The translations under genes and the position numbers were made by a program. This document shows positions 21,945 to 31,649 of a DNA stretch of 64,000 bases, one piece after another. The notes below the pieces were generated by a model that worked only from the letters and a program-made list of their open reading frames with translations, searched no databases and was not told where the DNA came from. The DNA lies in contig JARGSG010000195.1 of assembly GCA_030374805.1 (NCBI GenBank), positions 930,001 to 994,000 of the forward strand, given 5' to 3'. Position 1 is the stretch's first letter, and each line of letters starts with the position of its first letter. The stretch is from Gracilaria gracilis. Taxonomy: Eukaryota > Rhodophyta > Florideophyceae > Gracilariales > Gracilariaceae.

Positions 21945-23048
21945 ATGGCTTCCACTCCATCGCTGGGAGAAACGCCTACGAAACAGAACTGTTCTATCAA
22001 AAGTCACCGCGGCAAGCAGCCGCAATGGAAAGATGTGGACACTATGGCGGCAACAATGGCCACTGTTCGTCTTCCGGACGCCTTAATCAACGGTTCAAAG
22101 CAAAAGAAATCGGACTAACACGCGCAGCTAAAGAAGGAGTTTGACCGCTTGCTGGGTGTTCTAATTCCTGAGCACCCCGAACTCAATAACCGGCAACGCA
22201 TGGATGTCTGGAAAGCTCGCTCTGGTCGCGGCGTGGCAGAGCAGGGACAGAAGGGGCTTGCACTTTGTCGTAAACTGAAAGGATGCTTGCGAGTTGTGCA
22301 AGCACAGCAAACAACTGGTAACGCCACAGACGAAGATAAGATGCGCTGTGCCGTCGGACTCCTTAATAACGTTATCAAGACCTCACATTTTTATGATGTG
22401 TTCCGTAATCCGAGCTATGTCAATGGGAAAGCGTTCCCGTATCCAAAGACATTTGACTGGCTCAGCAATGACACGTCTGAACTGGACCCTGTGCCACTGA
22501 CCGTGGATCATAGCACGGAAACTGTGAGTCAGCGAATGGACACCCCAGTTGAAGGAGAACAAGCAGCATGTAATGTAAACGGGGCGGTCCAGTCCGGTGT
22601 GGATAGAGGTAGCTTGGATGAAGGTTTTGAAGGACAACGTGAAAGCCGCAAACGACCATTAGGCGTGAAGGCCGCAAAGGCGGCCAAGAGGGCCAAAAGA
22701 GAAGCGGCTGCCGAGGATGTTGCTCTGAAAACTGCGTTGGACTCCTGGACGAAAGGGTTCGCGGATGCGAGTAGTGCATCAATCGACGCAGCGAATACGA
22801 GAGCAATGATGGATAGGGAGCATTCCCACAGAGAATACGTGCTAAAGAAAGAGGCAGACGAGCTAGAGGCGGTAAAGGTGCTTTTTAATGACGAGGATGA
22901 AGAAAGCCGGCAGTACAGGAGGGCGTTGAAACGAAAGAGGCTTCGGAAGCTTTTACGGGAGGAGGGTATGGAAGGGCAATCAACCAATGCGAACGTCAAT
23001 AGAGTGATGGACAATCGAGATCATGCTGATACATCTGTAAACCCTTGA
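21945..23048 (+). pseudogene. Harbinger companion ORF, one in-frame stop
   Basis: From ATG 21945 the frame is open to 23048 except for TAA at 22116-22118. Harbinger elements usually carry a second, Myb-like DNA-binding protein that works with the transposase, and this ORF holds that position. I do not see a clear SANT/Myb tryptophan pattern. The N-terminal third has RLLGVLIPEHPELNN...WKARSGRG. The C-terminal half is rich in Lys/Ala/Glu with a predicted helix (KAAKAAKRAKREAA; KKEADELEAVKVLF). It overlaps the transposase gene by about 28 bp at the 3' ends. The role is inferred from context. Confidence 0.55.
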
Positions 23049-24418
23049 CATTCCAAGTAGTCGTCAAGATCCCCCTTGCCACATCTTTCCCAAATGGCGT
23101 CAGCGAGAGCATTTGTAAGCATGGAGTGGTCATTGATATCTTCAATACTATCGACGCGATCACGATAGAAATCAGCTCTTGCATAGCTCTCAATAGGAGC
23201 TACGCATGACCTGATTGGAACAATTGCAGCATCAGGGTCGATACTAACGATGTTGACAGTGCCCATGTCTTCTACATCACGTGCCTCAATTATCATGTTG
23301 TGCAGAATGGCACAAGCTCGAACAATAAAATCCATATCTTCTGTGTACCAAACACGAGAAGGATTGGCAAGAATATGCCACCTGCTAAACAAAACGGCGT
23401 ACAATCGCTCTACACTCTTTCTAAACGCCTCTTGTGAGCGCGAGAATGCCTTTTCTCTTTTTGTTTTGGGGTTCGGAATGGTCTTCAAAAATATACGAAA
23501 CATAGGATATATGCCATCAACCACCCAATAAAACCAGTCGAGAACGCGACCAGCGACTTTAAACTCTGGCTTAAAAGCAGGCCATGCGCCGCTGCGAACA
23601 TCTACGAAAAGTGGAGAACAATCAAGGATATTGAGGTCATTTAGAGCTCCTGGAAAGCCAAATTTGAGGTGCCATATCCAATGCCTATCGTCGCAAACGG
23701 TTTCAAGACGCAGTTCCGGCACTTTCGATTTTCCTATATTACGACGTTGCTCCGCTACTGCACCACAGTAAAGTTGCCATTCGGAGCAGTCCAATAAACC
23801 TAACGCACCCGGAAAGCCAAGTTTTGAATGTCGTTCCATTATCAGCTTCAGATCGGCTTCTGTAGGTCTTCGTAGGTATTGCGGACCAAACTTTATGCAA
23901 ACTGCCCGCACAAAATGTTTTCGACAATCATGTATTGTTGACTCTGAGAGCCTTGTAAATTCTGTTAGTGAATCGGCAGAAACTCCGAGACTGAGTTGTC
24001 GCAATGCTGCTACCAATTTTTGATGAGTACTGGCAGAAGATACGCCTGTACAGTCCTTTGTCTCCCAAAAATACTTGTCTACTTCTTTTATTCCACTGTA
24101 TACGGTTTCATGGACAGACCGTGGCATTCTAAATCGTCTTTCAAACTCTTCTTCGGAAAAAACTGGGCCAAAGTTGCCATTGCAGTGATTTCGTGATCCA
24201 GGGTCCGCAAAATACGCCTCGTGAATGCTTCTTGCGGCTTGTTTTCGTCCTATGTTTCTGTTTGCTGACTTTCCGCGAACAGATCCACCGTGCTTGGGAC
24301 GTGTAGTGCGACGTTTGCGAATTTTTCTACGCACTAGTAATGCAGCGACAAGGAATGTGGTAAAGGTCGCTGCACTTTCAGAAAATGGGAACGAGTTGTC
24401 ATCAAGGTGGAATTCCAT
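23021..24418 (-). CDS. PIF/Harbinger transposase (DDE_Tnp_4 type)
   Basis: 465-residue ORF from ATG 24416-24418, apparently intact. It belongs to the Harbinger/ALP1-like nuclease family that cuts and pastes elements at TWA targets. Catalytic residues expected from family alignments are in place: Asp210 in LLDCSEW, Asp261 in GALNDLNILD and Glu337 in the RKSVERLYAVL helix. The conserved WVVDGIYP and FLKTIPNPKTKREKAF segments sit between them. The N-terminus has a hydrophobic stretch (residues 18-29) followed by a basic cluster (RRKIRKRRTTRPKH) that may be a nuclear signal. It could supply transposase to short non-autonomous copies such as 38180-38967. Expression is unknown; its 5' flank has been separated from the element end by an insertion. 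Confidence 0.93.
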   Translation of the reverse strand: MEFHLDDNSFPFSESAATFTTFLVAALLVRRKIRKRRTTRPKHGGSVRGKSANRNIGRKQAARSIHEAYFADPGSRNHCNGNFGPVFSEEEFERRFRMPRSVHETVYSGIKEVDKYFWETKDCTGVSSASTHQKLVAALRQLSLGVSADSLTEFTRLSESTIHDCRKHFVRAVCIKFGPQYLRRPTEADLKLIMERHSKLGFPGALGLLDCSEWQLYCGAVAEQRRNIGKSKVPELRLETVCDDRHWIWHLKFGFPGALNDLNILDCSPLFVDVRSGAWPAFKPEFKVAGRVLDWFYWVVDGIYPMFRIFLKTIPNPKTKREKAFSRSQEAFRKSVERLYAVLFSRWHILANPSRVWYTEDMDFIVRACAILHNMIIEARDVEDMGTVNIVSIDPDAAIVPIRSCVAPIESYARADFYRDRVDSIEDINDHSMLTNALADAIWERCGKGDLDDYLECQGFTDVSA

Positions 24419-24456
24419 CTCTTAGTATCGCATACTGCGAGTAGCGAGGACGTCTA

Positions 24457-25501
24457 GTGTCTATTTGACAACTGACCTCATATGAGGTCAATTGACCTCA
24501 TATGAGGTCAGAATATAACACTTTATTAAAATTGATGTAAACCAGTTCAGAGTCTCTAAAGCACCTCTCTAGAACCGCATTCGGCATCACATTCATGGCG
24601 GAGTAGAACATCTAGTACAAAGAACGACGCTGAGTAGTAATTGGGGAAAAGATATATTTGCTACATTAGAAAATTTAATCAAATTTTAACTTCTTCAACG
24701 AAAAGAAGTTTTTTTATCCTTCTTCCTAAAGTAAACCAGAAAACCTCGACAACATATATTCACCCTGTTTCAAATTGCTCTCAGAATAAAGGGTGTTAAG
24801 GGCCTGGTATAATTTACAATAGTTTTTCCACAACTTTGAAATGCCGGACTTCTCAAATTTAATGGAAATTCTATCTTAAAAGCTATGGACATCATTATCG
24901 CAGACTTGTGAAACTACCACGTTACAAAACTGTTTTTGAGGCTGTTTTAGGTCCAATGATGCAAACTGAAACAAAAACAAACCTTAGAATGGTACCACTT
25001 TACGACTTCATGTGACTCAATGTACTATAAAGATTGAATGTTCTGTGCGTAGGCCAGTATGTTAAATGTGTTTAAAAGCAGTCAGAATGCTTATATATCT
25101 CTTGCACACATACGTTTGGCTCATATAATATTAAAAAGTGCGTTATTTCAATACTAGCTGATTGTCAAGAACTATAGCAACAAAAACATTAAGTACCTTT
25201 AAAGCATTATAAGCAGTTTTTAAGTTATATGTAGAATTTTTGGGCGTTTAAACCTAAATAGTAATTTTACATGCAATCATATGACTACTAAAGCACTTAT
25301 TGCTTGGAATTGGTTTGCTTCAAATGGTTATTTGGGGTTATGAAACTAGTTTGATTGCATAATTGTAGTTGTTTTCTAATGAATCGCTGAATTATGTGCA
25401 AAGCTTTATCCAATTTTTAACATTTCTCTCACTATCTGTGCTGACCTCATATGAGGTCATTTTGACCTCATATGAGGTCAACGCGCTGGTCCGATAGACA
25501 C
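24457..25501. mobile_element. 1.05 kb insertion with paired palindromic ends
   Basis: AT-rich, non-coding block inside the Harbinger element. It has terminal inverted repeat GTGTCTAT...ATAGACAC and TA on both sides. Just inside each end is a pair of the perfect 18-bp palindrome TGACCTCATATGAGGTCA (24473-24490, 24493-24510; 25442-25459, 25463-25480). No ORF of note. It looks like a MITE of the TA-target (Tc1/mariner-like) type; the autonomous partner is not identified. Confidence 0.75.
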
Positions 25502-25671
25502 TAGGATTTCACCGGTGGAGATGATCAATTATGGAGTTATATCGTTTAGGCGGCACCCAATGAAATCAGTACACGTTTCCGAAAGCTTTTACCGTTTTAC
25601 AGTTTTACGGTCTGCTCGGTGGAGATGCCCTTAAAGCGGGTTTTGGTTTACGGACGTATTTCTGAAAGAGA

Positions 25672-25679
25672 TATATAAA
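25672..25679 (+). promoter_or_regulatory. TATA-like box upstream of FKBP
   Basis: TATATAAA lies about 210 bp upstream of the FKBP start codon and 40 bp downstream of the Harbinger end. Its position suits a core promoter with a long leader. An upstream in-frame extension of the FKBP frame from 25689 exists but has no ATG. Confidence 0.45.
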
Positions 25680-25889
25680 TTTCGCTGAGTGTACTGTAGG
25701 CTTCAGCTTTACAGTTCCAGCTGCGGAATAGCGCGTTCAAGAACGGAGAAAGAGGACATTCCCGAAAGTCGCCATGGTTGCAAAGGCGCTTCTACTCCGG
25801 CACCACTGATCACTTTGCCTTCGTATCCTTGCGGATCTGAACCTTTGTCGACCCGTAACCGAACCAAGAACAACCCCGAGTCGCAAATC

Positions 25890-26315
25890 ATGTCTCCGCA
25901 CTCAAAAATAGTGGCCCTGCTACTCATCGTCAGCCTCGCTTTACACGTGAGACCCACTTCTGCCGCCGAGCTTGAAATCGAAACTATAAAAACAGGCGAC
26001 TGTGGTAGAAAGGCGAAGAAGGGCGATCGTTTACTGATGCACTATGCAGGAACTCTAGAAGATGGCAGCGAATTCGACAGTTCTTACAAGCGTGGAGACC
26101 CGTTCGCTTTCGTTCTGGGACAGGGTATGGTTATCAAAGGATGGGATGAAGGGCTTGAAGGTATTTGCAAGGGAGAAGTTCGCAATCTGATCATACCGCC
26201 GCACAAAGGATATGGGGATCGTGGATATCCGCCTGTTATTCCTGAGAAGGCGACGTTGAAATTCAAGGTGGAACTTGTTGACTTTGGCCCGGAGGACGAC
26301 GAACGGGAGTTGTAA
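25890..26315 (+). CDS. ER-lumenal FKBP-type peptidyl-prolyl isomerase
   Basis: 141-residue protein that catalyses cis-trans isomerisation of prolyl bonds during folding in the secretory pathway. The chosen ATG at 25890 starts a classic signal peptide (basic start, then IVALLLIVSLALHV, cleavage near TSAA). A complete FKBP domain follows: GDRLLMHYAGTLEDGSEFDSSY, PFAFVLGQGMVIKGWDEGLEGICKGE, then the IIPPHKGYGDRG and VIPEKATLKFKVELV strands. The active-site Tyr, Phe, Asp, Trp and Tyr are present. The C-terminus DEREL resembles a KDEL-type retrieval signal, as in FKBP2/FKBP13. Single exon. The nearest neighbour upstream is the Harbinger end; the next gene downstream is convergent. Confidence 0.95.
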   Translation: MSPHSKIVALLLIVSLALHVRPTSAAELEIETIKTGDCGRKAKKGDRLLMHYAGTLEDGSEFDSSYKRGDPFAFVLGQGMVIKGWDEGLEGICKGEVRNLIIPPHKGYGDRGYPPVIPEKATLKFKVELVDFGPEDDEREL

Positions 26316-27064
26316 GAATTACCATTGTGGGACAAGAAGGCCCGATACAAAACACCGCGTGTAGTATCATTGATGTCCCTCGTGGACTTCACGACCTGCT
26401 CCAGAAACTGGAGCCGTTTCCAGAAACTCCGAGAAAAAAAACAGAAGGTTTAGTTAGCACAGCGGTACCGTATCTAGAATGCTGAAAAACGGGTCTTGCT
26501 GAAATAAATGCTGACAACAATATATTGTATCTAGTACATACGAAGGTATATGTTATGGTGCAGCACCATAATGTAATGGTGACTCTGTCAAGCCTCGCAC
26601 TGAGTAATCCTTCGACTCCGTACAGAAAAGAATATTGGCCAGTAACTGAATCATCGGTGAGAACAGGGCCCAAAATCGTGAAGGGCGAGAGCAATACGAA
26701 ATGGGACTTGGCTGTGCAGACTCGCCAATGTGGCGGATTGTGTTGTCTTCGCCGCACGGAGGACCGCCATTACGTCATAGCTCTAGATACCAAGGGTTAA
26801 CGCTACTACTGTAGGTCCACGTTGTGGTCAACAACTTGTTGACATGTAAGAAGTAAGATAACCTTGCTGTACACTATCATGTAGCCAAAACACCTGTTTC
26901 TATACAAGATGATCAATATAAACTTGAAACTATGACTAAGCTACGCTTTACACGCTCTTTCCAACCAGAATGAGAGATTCAGAACATGTGAATTTGAGGG
27001 ATTAGGTTCCGTAGGTAATCTCGGAGACAAAACTCCGTGGCATTTTTGAGTTACCACGTTAGTA
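26316..27064. other. Intergenic, nothing recognised
   Basis: 749 bp between two convergent genes (FKBP and sulfotransferase). No domain-bearing ORF and no clear repeat. It probably contains both 3' untranslated regions; I could not place polyadenylation sites with confidence. Confidence 0.5.
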
Positions 27065-28117
27065 TCATGTGATTGAGCAAAACTTGCGACCGAACCTACT
27101 TGGGCGCAGCGAGGAACAAGAGCACCCATTTTCATAGTCATCCAACATCCATCTCCACTGTATGCAACCGAAAAATGCTTCACACAGCTCCTCCCAATTC
27201 TGCACCAAATCACAGATCGTGTCAGGATTTGCTTTCGCCCTCATGGACTGATGGCGCTCGTCCGTGTTGAGACCCAGAAATCGTTGGATACGCAGCATGG
27301 TAATCTCCGGATCCTTGAGGAAGCTTTCATAGCTCACAGGTAGCACACAGTGATCCTTACTGACGGATTTGAGAGCGGTCGCAATCTGCTTGTCGCCTGC
27401 AATGCGGCTCTTCATGAATCTGTGCAAGCGTCGAATATCACCGATGCGTATGGATCGTTTGGAACGGTCCGGCGCTGTTTGATTCGGCTTTATCGCGATA
27501 CCCTCGAATGCAGAGCGATCGCCAAGATAGATTCCATAGTCGCCAATTGCTTGCTTGAGCACGTTGGATCGATAACTCCAGATGATGCGCGTGCTGTGTT
27601 TTCGAATGAGCCTGGAGAATTGGCCTGGTAAATGCGTTAAATGAAGAGGACGAATCTTAAAGCCCGACGTGAGACCATGATCGGAAACATTTCGAAAGAA
27701 TTGTGAAGTATACTCCAAGGCCATTCTGGCATTTTGTTCATGACTGCCACTACGAAACTTTCCATGGTCGACCGGTTCAAAGCCTTGGATCGAAGTCTGC
27801 GAGTGTTGCTTCAATGAGGTCATAATGGCAGTTGAACCAGAATGCCCCATAAAAAACATGAGAAAAGTGTTGGCGCGGCCTTCTGACGCGCAAGCAGGCA
27901 GCTCTGTCAACAGCCGAGCTCGGCTTCGCTGCAGTGCGGCGGATTCATCGGTGGTGGGTAGGGAAGAATTGAGCACGGGGAGAGGCGGGAGTGTATGGGA
28001 AACGGGAGCCGAACTGTTCACAAACCACACAGAGAAAAAAAAGAAGCATGCGACGGTAGCAACCAACAGCTCTCTAACCGACAGCTTGAGGATCACAACC
28101 GGCGTGTTGTTCTTCAT
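27065..28117 (-). CDS. Golgi-type carbohydrate sulfotransferase
   Basis: 350-residue type II membrane protein that would transfer sulfate from PAPS to a sugar hydroxyl in the Golgi lumen. ATG at 28115-28117. Topology: short cytosolic N-terminus, one membrane segment (about residues 17-33, LLVATVACFFFFSVWFV), a Ser/Pro stem, then the catalytic domain. The 5'-phosphosulfate-binding loop is FMGHSGSTAIMTSL (about 88-101) and the 3'-phosphate-binding region is RIIWSYRSNVLKQAIG (about 177-192). LPVSYESFLKDPEITMLRIQRFLGL is the usual C-terminal helix. Cys residues near the end may form disulfides. Red algae make sulfated galactans and carry many such genes, so a cell-wall role is plausible; the substrate cannot be told from sequence. 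Frame intact, no intron. Confidence 0.9.
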   Translation of the reverse strand: MKNNTPVVILKLSVRELLVATVACFFFFSVWFVNSSAPVSHTLPPLPVLNSSLPTTDESAALQRSRARLLTELPACASEGRANTFLMFFMGHSGSTAIMTSLKQHSQTSIQGFEPVDHGKFRSGSHEQNARMALEYTSQFFRNVSDHGLTSGFKIRPLHLTHLPGQFSRLIRKHSTRIIWSYRSNVLKQAIGDYGIYLGDRSAFEGIAIKPNQTAPDRSKRSIRIGDIRRLHRFMKSRIAGDKQIATALKSVSKDHCVLPVSYESFLKDPEITMLRIQRFLGLNTDERHQSMRAKANPDTICDLVQNWEELCEAFFGCIQWRWMLDDYENGCSCSSLRPSRFGRKFCSIT

Positions 28118-28764
28118 CACGTCTCAATTGAAGCGCAATTGCGGCAGCGGGGACAGAGTGGAGCACGGCGACGCAGAAGTGTGAGGACGCAGAAGTGTGA
28201 AAAAGAGCAAGCGTTGGAGTGGGGGTGGTGGTATGGAGGCGGGCGACCTGCGGTGTGACCGTGTGAAGGCCTTTTAGGTGCATAGGTAGCAGTGCACCTA
28301 TAGCAGGCGGGCCCGGACGGCCAGGGGGTCCCACTGCTGATTGTGCGCACACCCTTGTAGCCGCGACGGGGCGCCGCCGAAAGCGCCATAGATGGCACCC
28401 AGCAAGGCGCCGCCCTCAGCAAGGCGCCGCGCACGTTTTCCAGCTGACGAAAAGGACACGTCAAACACAAACGGAACGCGCGCCGAGCACACAGTGAGCC
28501 ACGTCGCCACCACGGCCGCAGCGCCACGGCGAGCACGTGCGCCGCGCGCGCTCGTGCCGCCCGTTGACCGAGTCTTACTCAACGGTACAACGGTACACGT
28601 ATCCACGCGTAAAGCTGCTCAGCGGCTTGTGTCCCTGGCGTTTGCGTTCGCATGTTCGGTAGCCTTCGTATCCATACTACGAACTTCGTAGTAACGAAGG
28701 TATCTGACGGTTCTTACTGCCACCGTCGTCGTCCCCCGTCGGATTGCTCATTCAGACCTCCGAC

Positions 28765-29070
28765 ATGGCCGTGCGACTCGGCGCGGTGCGCCGTCTCTCG
28801 CACACGCTGCGCGCGCTGCGCGCAGCCGATCCGGCGCCGCTGTCGTCGCGATCGGCGTTGACCACATCCTCCACGCGCGCTGCCTGTGCGTCTGCCGGCC
28901 GCTCGAACAACGTCGGTGCGGCCGCCAGCGCCGCCGCCGCCGCTGTGTTCCAACGCCATCTCAGAGTGGCTGCAGCGACTTCGCCCGAGGCGCCATGTAC
29001 CACGCCAACAGCGCCTGCGCTCGTGCCGTGCGATAGTATGTTGGTTGTGCTCGATGATGATGATACATAA
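28765..29070 (+). CDS. Small Arg/Ala-rich hypothetical protein
   Basis: Open frame of 101 residues from ATG 28765. It begins with an Arg-rich amphipathic-looking stretch (MAVRLGAVRRLSHTLRALRA) that would suit a mitochondrial presequence. A poly-Ala tract follows, and the end is acidic (VVLDDDDT). No family recognised. The region is very GC-rich, where long chance frames are common, so it may not be a gene or may be the first exon of one. Confidence 0.3.
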   Translation: MAVRLGAVRRLSHTLRALRAADPAPLSSRSALTTSSTRAACASAGRSNNVGAAASAAAAAVFQRHLRVAAATSPEAPCTTPTAPALVPCDSMLVVLDDDDT

Positions 29071-29264
29071 CTAAGGCCGGGGCCGTCTTGCTGATCGCCC
29101 CTGCGCTGGCGGGGGATTCGGGGACACGGACTGCGCGGGTTGGGGCGCCTTTTTGTTCTCTGCTTTGCTTATCTATCTTCGCCGTTTTTTCGTACTTGGT
29201 TGCGCTGGTTTGGTTAGCGGTTGCGTTGTACGCCTGATAAAAAGCGAAGAGAGACTATGCTTCA

Positions 29265-31079
29265 TCACATCGAATCGAGCACTTCTTTATCATCCACTTC
29301 TCCGCTGCGCATGCGGAACATCTTCTGCTGCATACGCCGGTTCACCTGCAACACCCGTTTCAATCTAGCGCTCACTTCCTTAGCATATCGTCTCAGCTCT
29401 TCCACTTCTTCTTTTTCCTCAGCACGTTCAGCGTCCGTCTTGCCCTCCGTCTCTTCCTCTTCGCGCGCCGGCCCATTACCCGTACCCTCTTTCATACTGC
29501 ATTTTTCACATTCTCTCACTTCCAGGTCTTTCACCTGAGCTATCAACCCCCTCAAAGCAGCGTCCTTTTCTCGAACCTGATCTTCGTTCTGTTCTATTGT
29601 GCATTGCAATCCTTTCACCTGCTGTTCCAGTTCTGCGATGCGACTCTTCATGCTCTGCACTTCTGCTGCGCTTGCAACCTGCGCTTTGATGTCCAAGCCC
29701 AGCGCCTCTTCCAGCTCAGCAGCTCTGTAGATTTCCTTTTGCAACCGCTCTTTCAGATCGTCCAGCTCCTCTTGCATTCGCTCCATCTTTTGATCCTTCT
29801 CATCCTTCTTCTCTTCCTCTCTGGAGGAAGACCTCTCCCGCTTTTCCGTATAGTTGCCTTCGTAATCATCTTCGTCGTCTTCGTTCTCATCCTCCTCATC
29901 ACTGCTTCTATCATCGTCATCATTTTGCGAAACAGACCTGTCGCTCTTTTCCTTCTCTGCACTTGGCTTGCGGAGCGAACTCTTGGGAGCCTTTTCCGCT
30001 CTTTTTCGAGGTGACGCTCCCACGGCCTTGTTTGTCAGTGGTGCTGCCATCGTAAGCATGGCACTGGTCCCACTCATTAACCGCTTCGTTTTGTTCCTGT
30101 CGAGCTTCCCATCGCTATTCACTGGCATTTTCCGTTTCTTTGCCGTTCGCTTAACTTTCTTTTCTTGGCTGGAAGACGATGATGATTCGATGTAAGTCAC
30201 AGTGGTCGTCTTTGTCGTACTGCTGTTTTTCTTCGTTCGCTTCACGGCTCGATCAGAGCTGTCAGTTCGCTGTGGTTCATCTGCTTTCGACATACTTCTG
30301 CTCGGCCGTTTGCAGCTCTTCTTCCCCGTTTTGGTCGTAGCTGACGTTGTGGCGCTTGTTGCAGTGGCCACAGGTCTCGAAGTCTCAATGCTCAGTCTGT
30401 CAATATCGTTTTCCAGCCGTTGACGAAGTTTCTGTAACCGATTTCGCTGTTCAATAACGGATTTGCTTGGGCGACCTCTGCGCCGTGGAATGCTTGACAG
30501 TACTGCAAGTTGGTCTAATGCTTGAGCAATCGTAGCATCGGACCGACCGACGATCTCGGCAGCAGAGGCGCATTTCTTTTTGCGAATCGACAACGGCACC
30601 TCGCGCGCAGAGCTGTTCTCGGCGACCCTTTGCTTTCTTTTGTTCGCATTGGGTGAAGGCCTCCCGCATGAAGTGTTTCCCGAGTTTCTCCTCTTTCGAA
30701 TAGAAGAACGTTTATGAAGTTTCTGATTCGACGGTTTTACAGACCGGTTTGGAGAGAAATGTGCTCTCTTCCGAGGTGATGAAGGAGTAGATGAGTGATA
30801 ATTCGAACTGCTCGAATACGAAGGGGAACGTGGGGACAAGGGGGCAGACGACGAGGAAGACGAAGAGGAGCGGGAAGACTCTGAAGAGGAAGAATATAAC
30901 GACCCAGAAGAGGAACGAGATCGTGAGGGCGAGGCCTTCCGTCTAGGAGGAGTCGAACGTGCCTCAACACGTGCCCGTGATCGGCTGCCCACAGTTTGTT
31001 TGGACGATTTAGTGTCTAGAGGTACAGATCGCAGTGGTGGTAACACCGGTAACGGCGCTTGTGACGATGACGAAGGCAT
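29265..31079 (-). CDS. Nuclear AT-hook, Ser-rich and coiled-coil protein, function unknown
   Basis: 604-residue intact frame from ATG 31077-31079. The N-terminal third is Arg/Ser-rich (SRSRSSSGS, long Ser runs) with basic nuclear-type clusters. An AT-hook core RRRGRPSKS occurs at roughly residue 200, suggesting binding to the minor groove of AT-rich DNA. A very acidic stretch (DDDDRSSDEEDENEDDEDDYE) follows, then a long coiled coil (EELDDLKERLQKEIYRAAELEEAL; SRIAELEQQVKGLQ) ending in ARLKRVLQVNRRMQQK. The layout resembles chromatin-associated or RNA-processing scaffolds, but I recognise no named family. Single exon. Transcribed away from the SDR gene at 31650, about 570 bp apart, so the two may share a divergent promoter region. 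Confidence 0.75.
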   Translation of the reverse strand: MPSSSSQAPLPVLPPLRSVPLDTKSSKQTVGSRSRARVEARSTPPRRKASPSRSRSSSGSLYSSSSESSRSSSSSSSSAPLSPRSPSYSSSSNYHSSTPSSPRKRAHFSPNRSVKPSNQKLHKRSSIRKRRNSGNTSCGRPSPNANKRKQRVAENSSAREVPLSIRKKKCASAAEIVGRSDATIAQALDQLAVLSSIPRRRGRPSKSVIEQRNRLQKLRQRLENDIDRLSIETSRPVATATSATTSATTKTGKKSCKRPSRSMSKADEPQRTDSSDRAVKRTKKNSSTTKTTTVTYIESSSSSSQEKKVKRTAKKRKMPVNSDGKLDRNKTKRLMSGTSAMLTMAAPLTNKAVGASPRKRAEKAPKSSLRKPSAEKEKSDRSVSQNDDDDRSSDEEDENEDDEDDYEGNYTEKRERSSSREEEKKDEKDQKMERMQEELDDLKERLQKEIYRAAELEEALGLDIKAQVASAAEVQSMKSRIAELEQQVKGLQCTIEQNEDQVREKDAALRGLIAQVKDLEVRECEKCSMKEGTGNGPAREEEETEGKTDAERAEEKEEVEELRRYAKEVSARLKRVLQVNRRMQQKMFRMRSGEVDDKEVLDSM

Positions 31080-31649
31080 GCTAATCCGATTATGATCAGA
31101 CCCACCTAATTCGGAAACTGTTTGAAAGACGGCTATGTTCAGCCTTGTCTGGAGTGAAAGATGACCGATGAGTCAGGATTGTGTGCAACAGTAACGCTTC
31201 TTTGAACGCAACCGATGCTGCACACGGACCCCAAAAGTTTACCAATCCCGGGTTTCGACGAGTGGCTTTTGTGACTATAGGATTTTCCACAGCGCTGTAC
31301 GGGCAGCTGCTCATCAACCCGAAGCCCGTTTGTGCTTTGATGGGCCTTGTAGGGCCTGGATGGGCTGTAGGGCCCTATTCGATGTTGTAGCGCAGTGTCA
31401 CATCGCGCTGACGGCGCGTCGCGCCGTGGCGCGTGGCTGCACTAAGCCAAAAATCGAAGCTGTACGTCAACGCGCTGTGCATTCTCAATGCACTTGAGCT
31501 CGCAACAGCTTCGTTTAGTCAACTTCGTACGTAACACGTTTCTCCCACATTGAGACCGCTTCCCAGACGTTCGCATAGCGCCATATAAGAATGTACCATG
31601 CGGGCGTTGAGGACGGGCGGAGGGAACGACCTGAGACTCTTGACGCAAC

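Larger units (their letters stand above)
20411..25630. mobile_element. PIF/Harbinger DNA transposon
   Basis: Inverted termini GGGCATCTCCACCG at both ends (20411 onward, and ending at 25630) are flanked by the 3-bp TTA duplication typical of the superfamily (20408-20410, 25631-25633). It carries a transposase on the minus strand and a companion ORF on the plus strand, tail to tail, plus a 1.05 kb insertion near its right end. The same termini bound the short element at 38180-38967. It ends about 260 bp upstream of the FKBP start codon, close to that gene's promoter. Confidence 0.92.
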
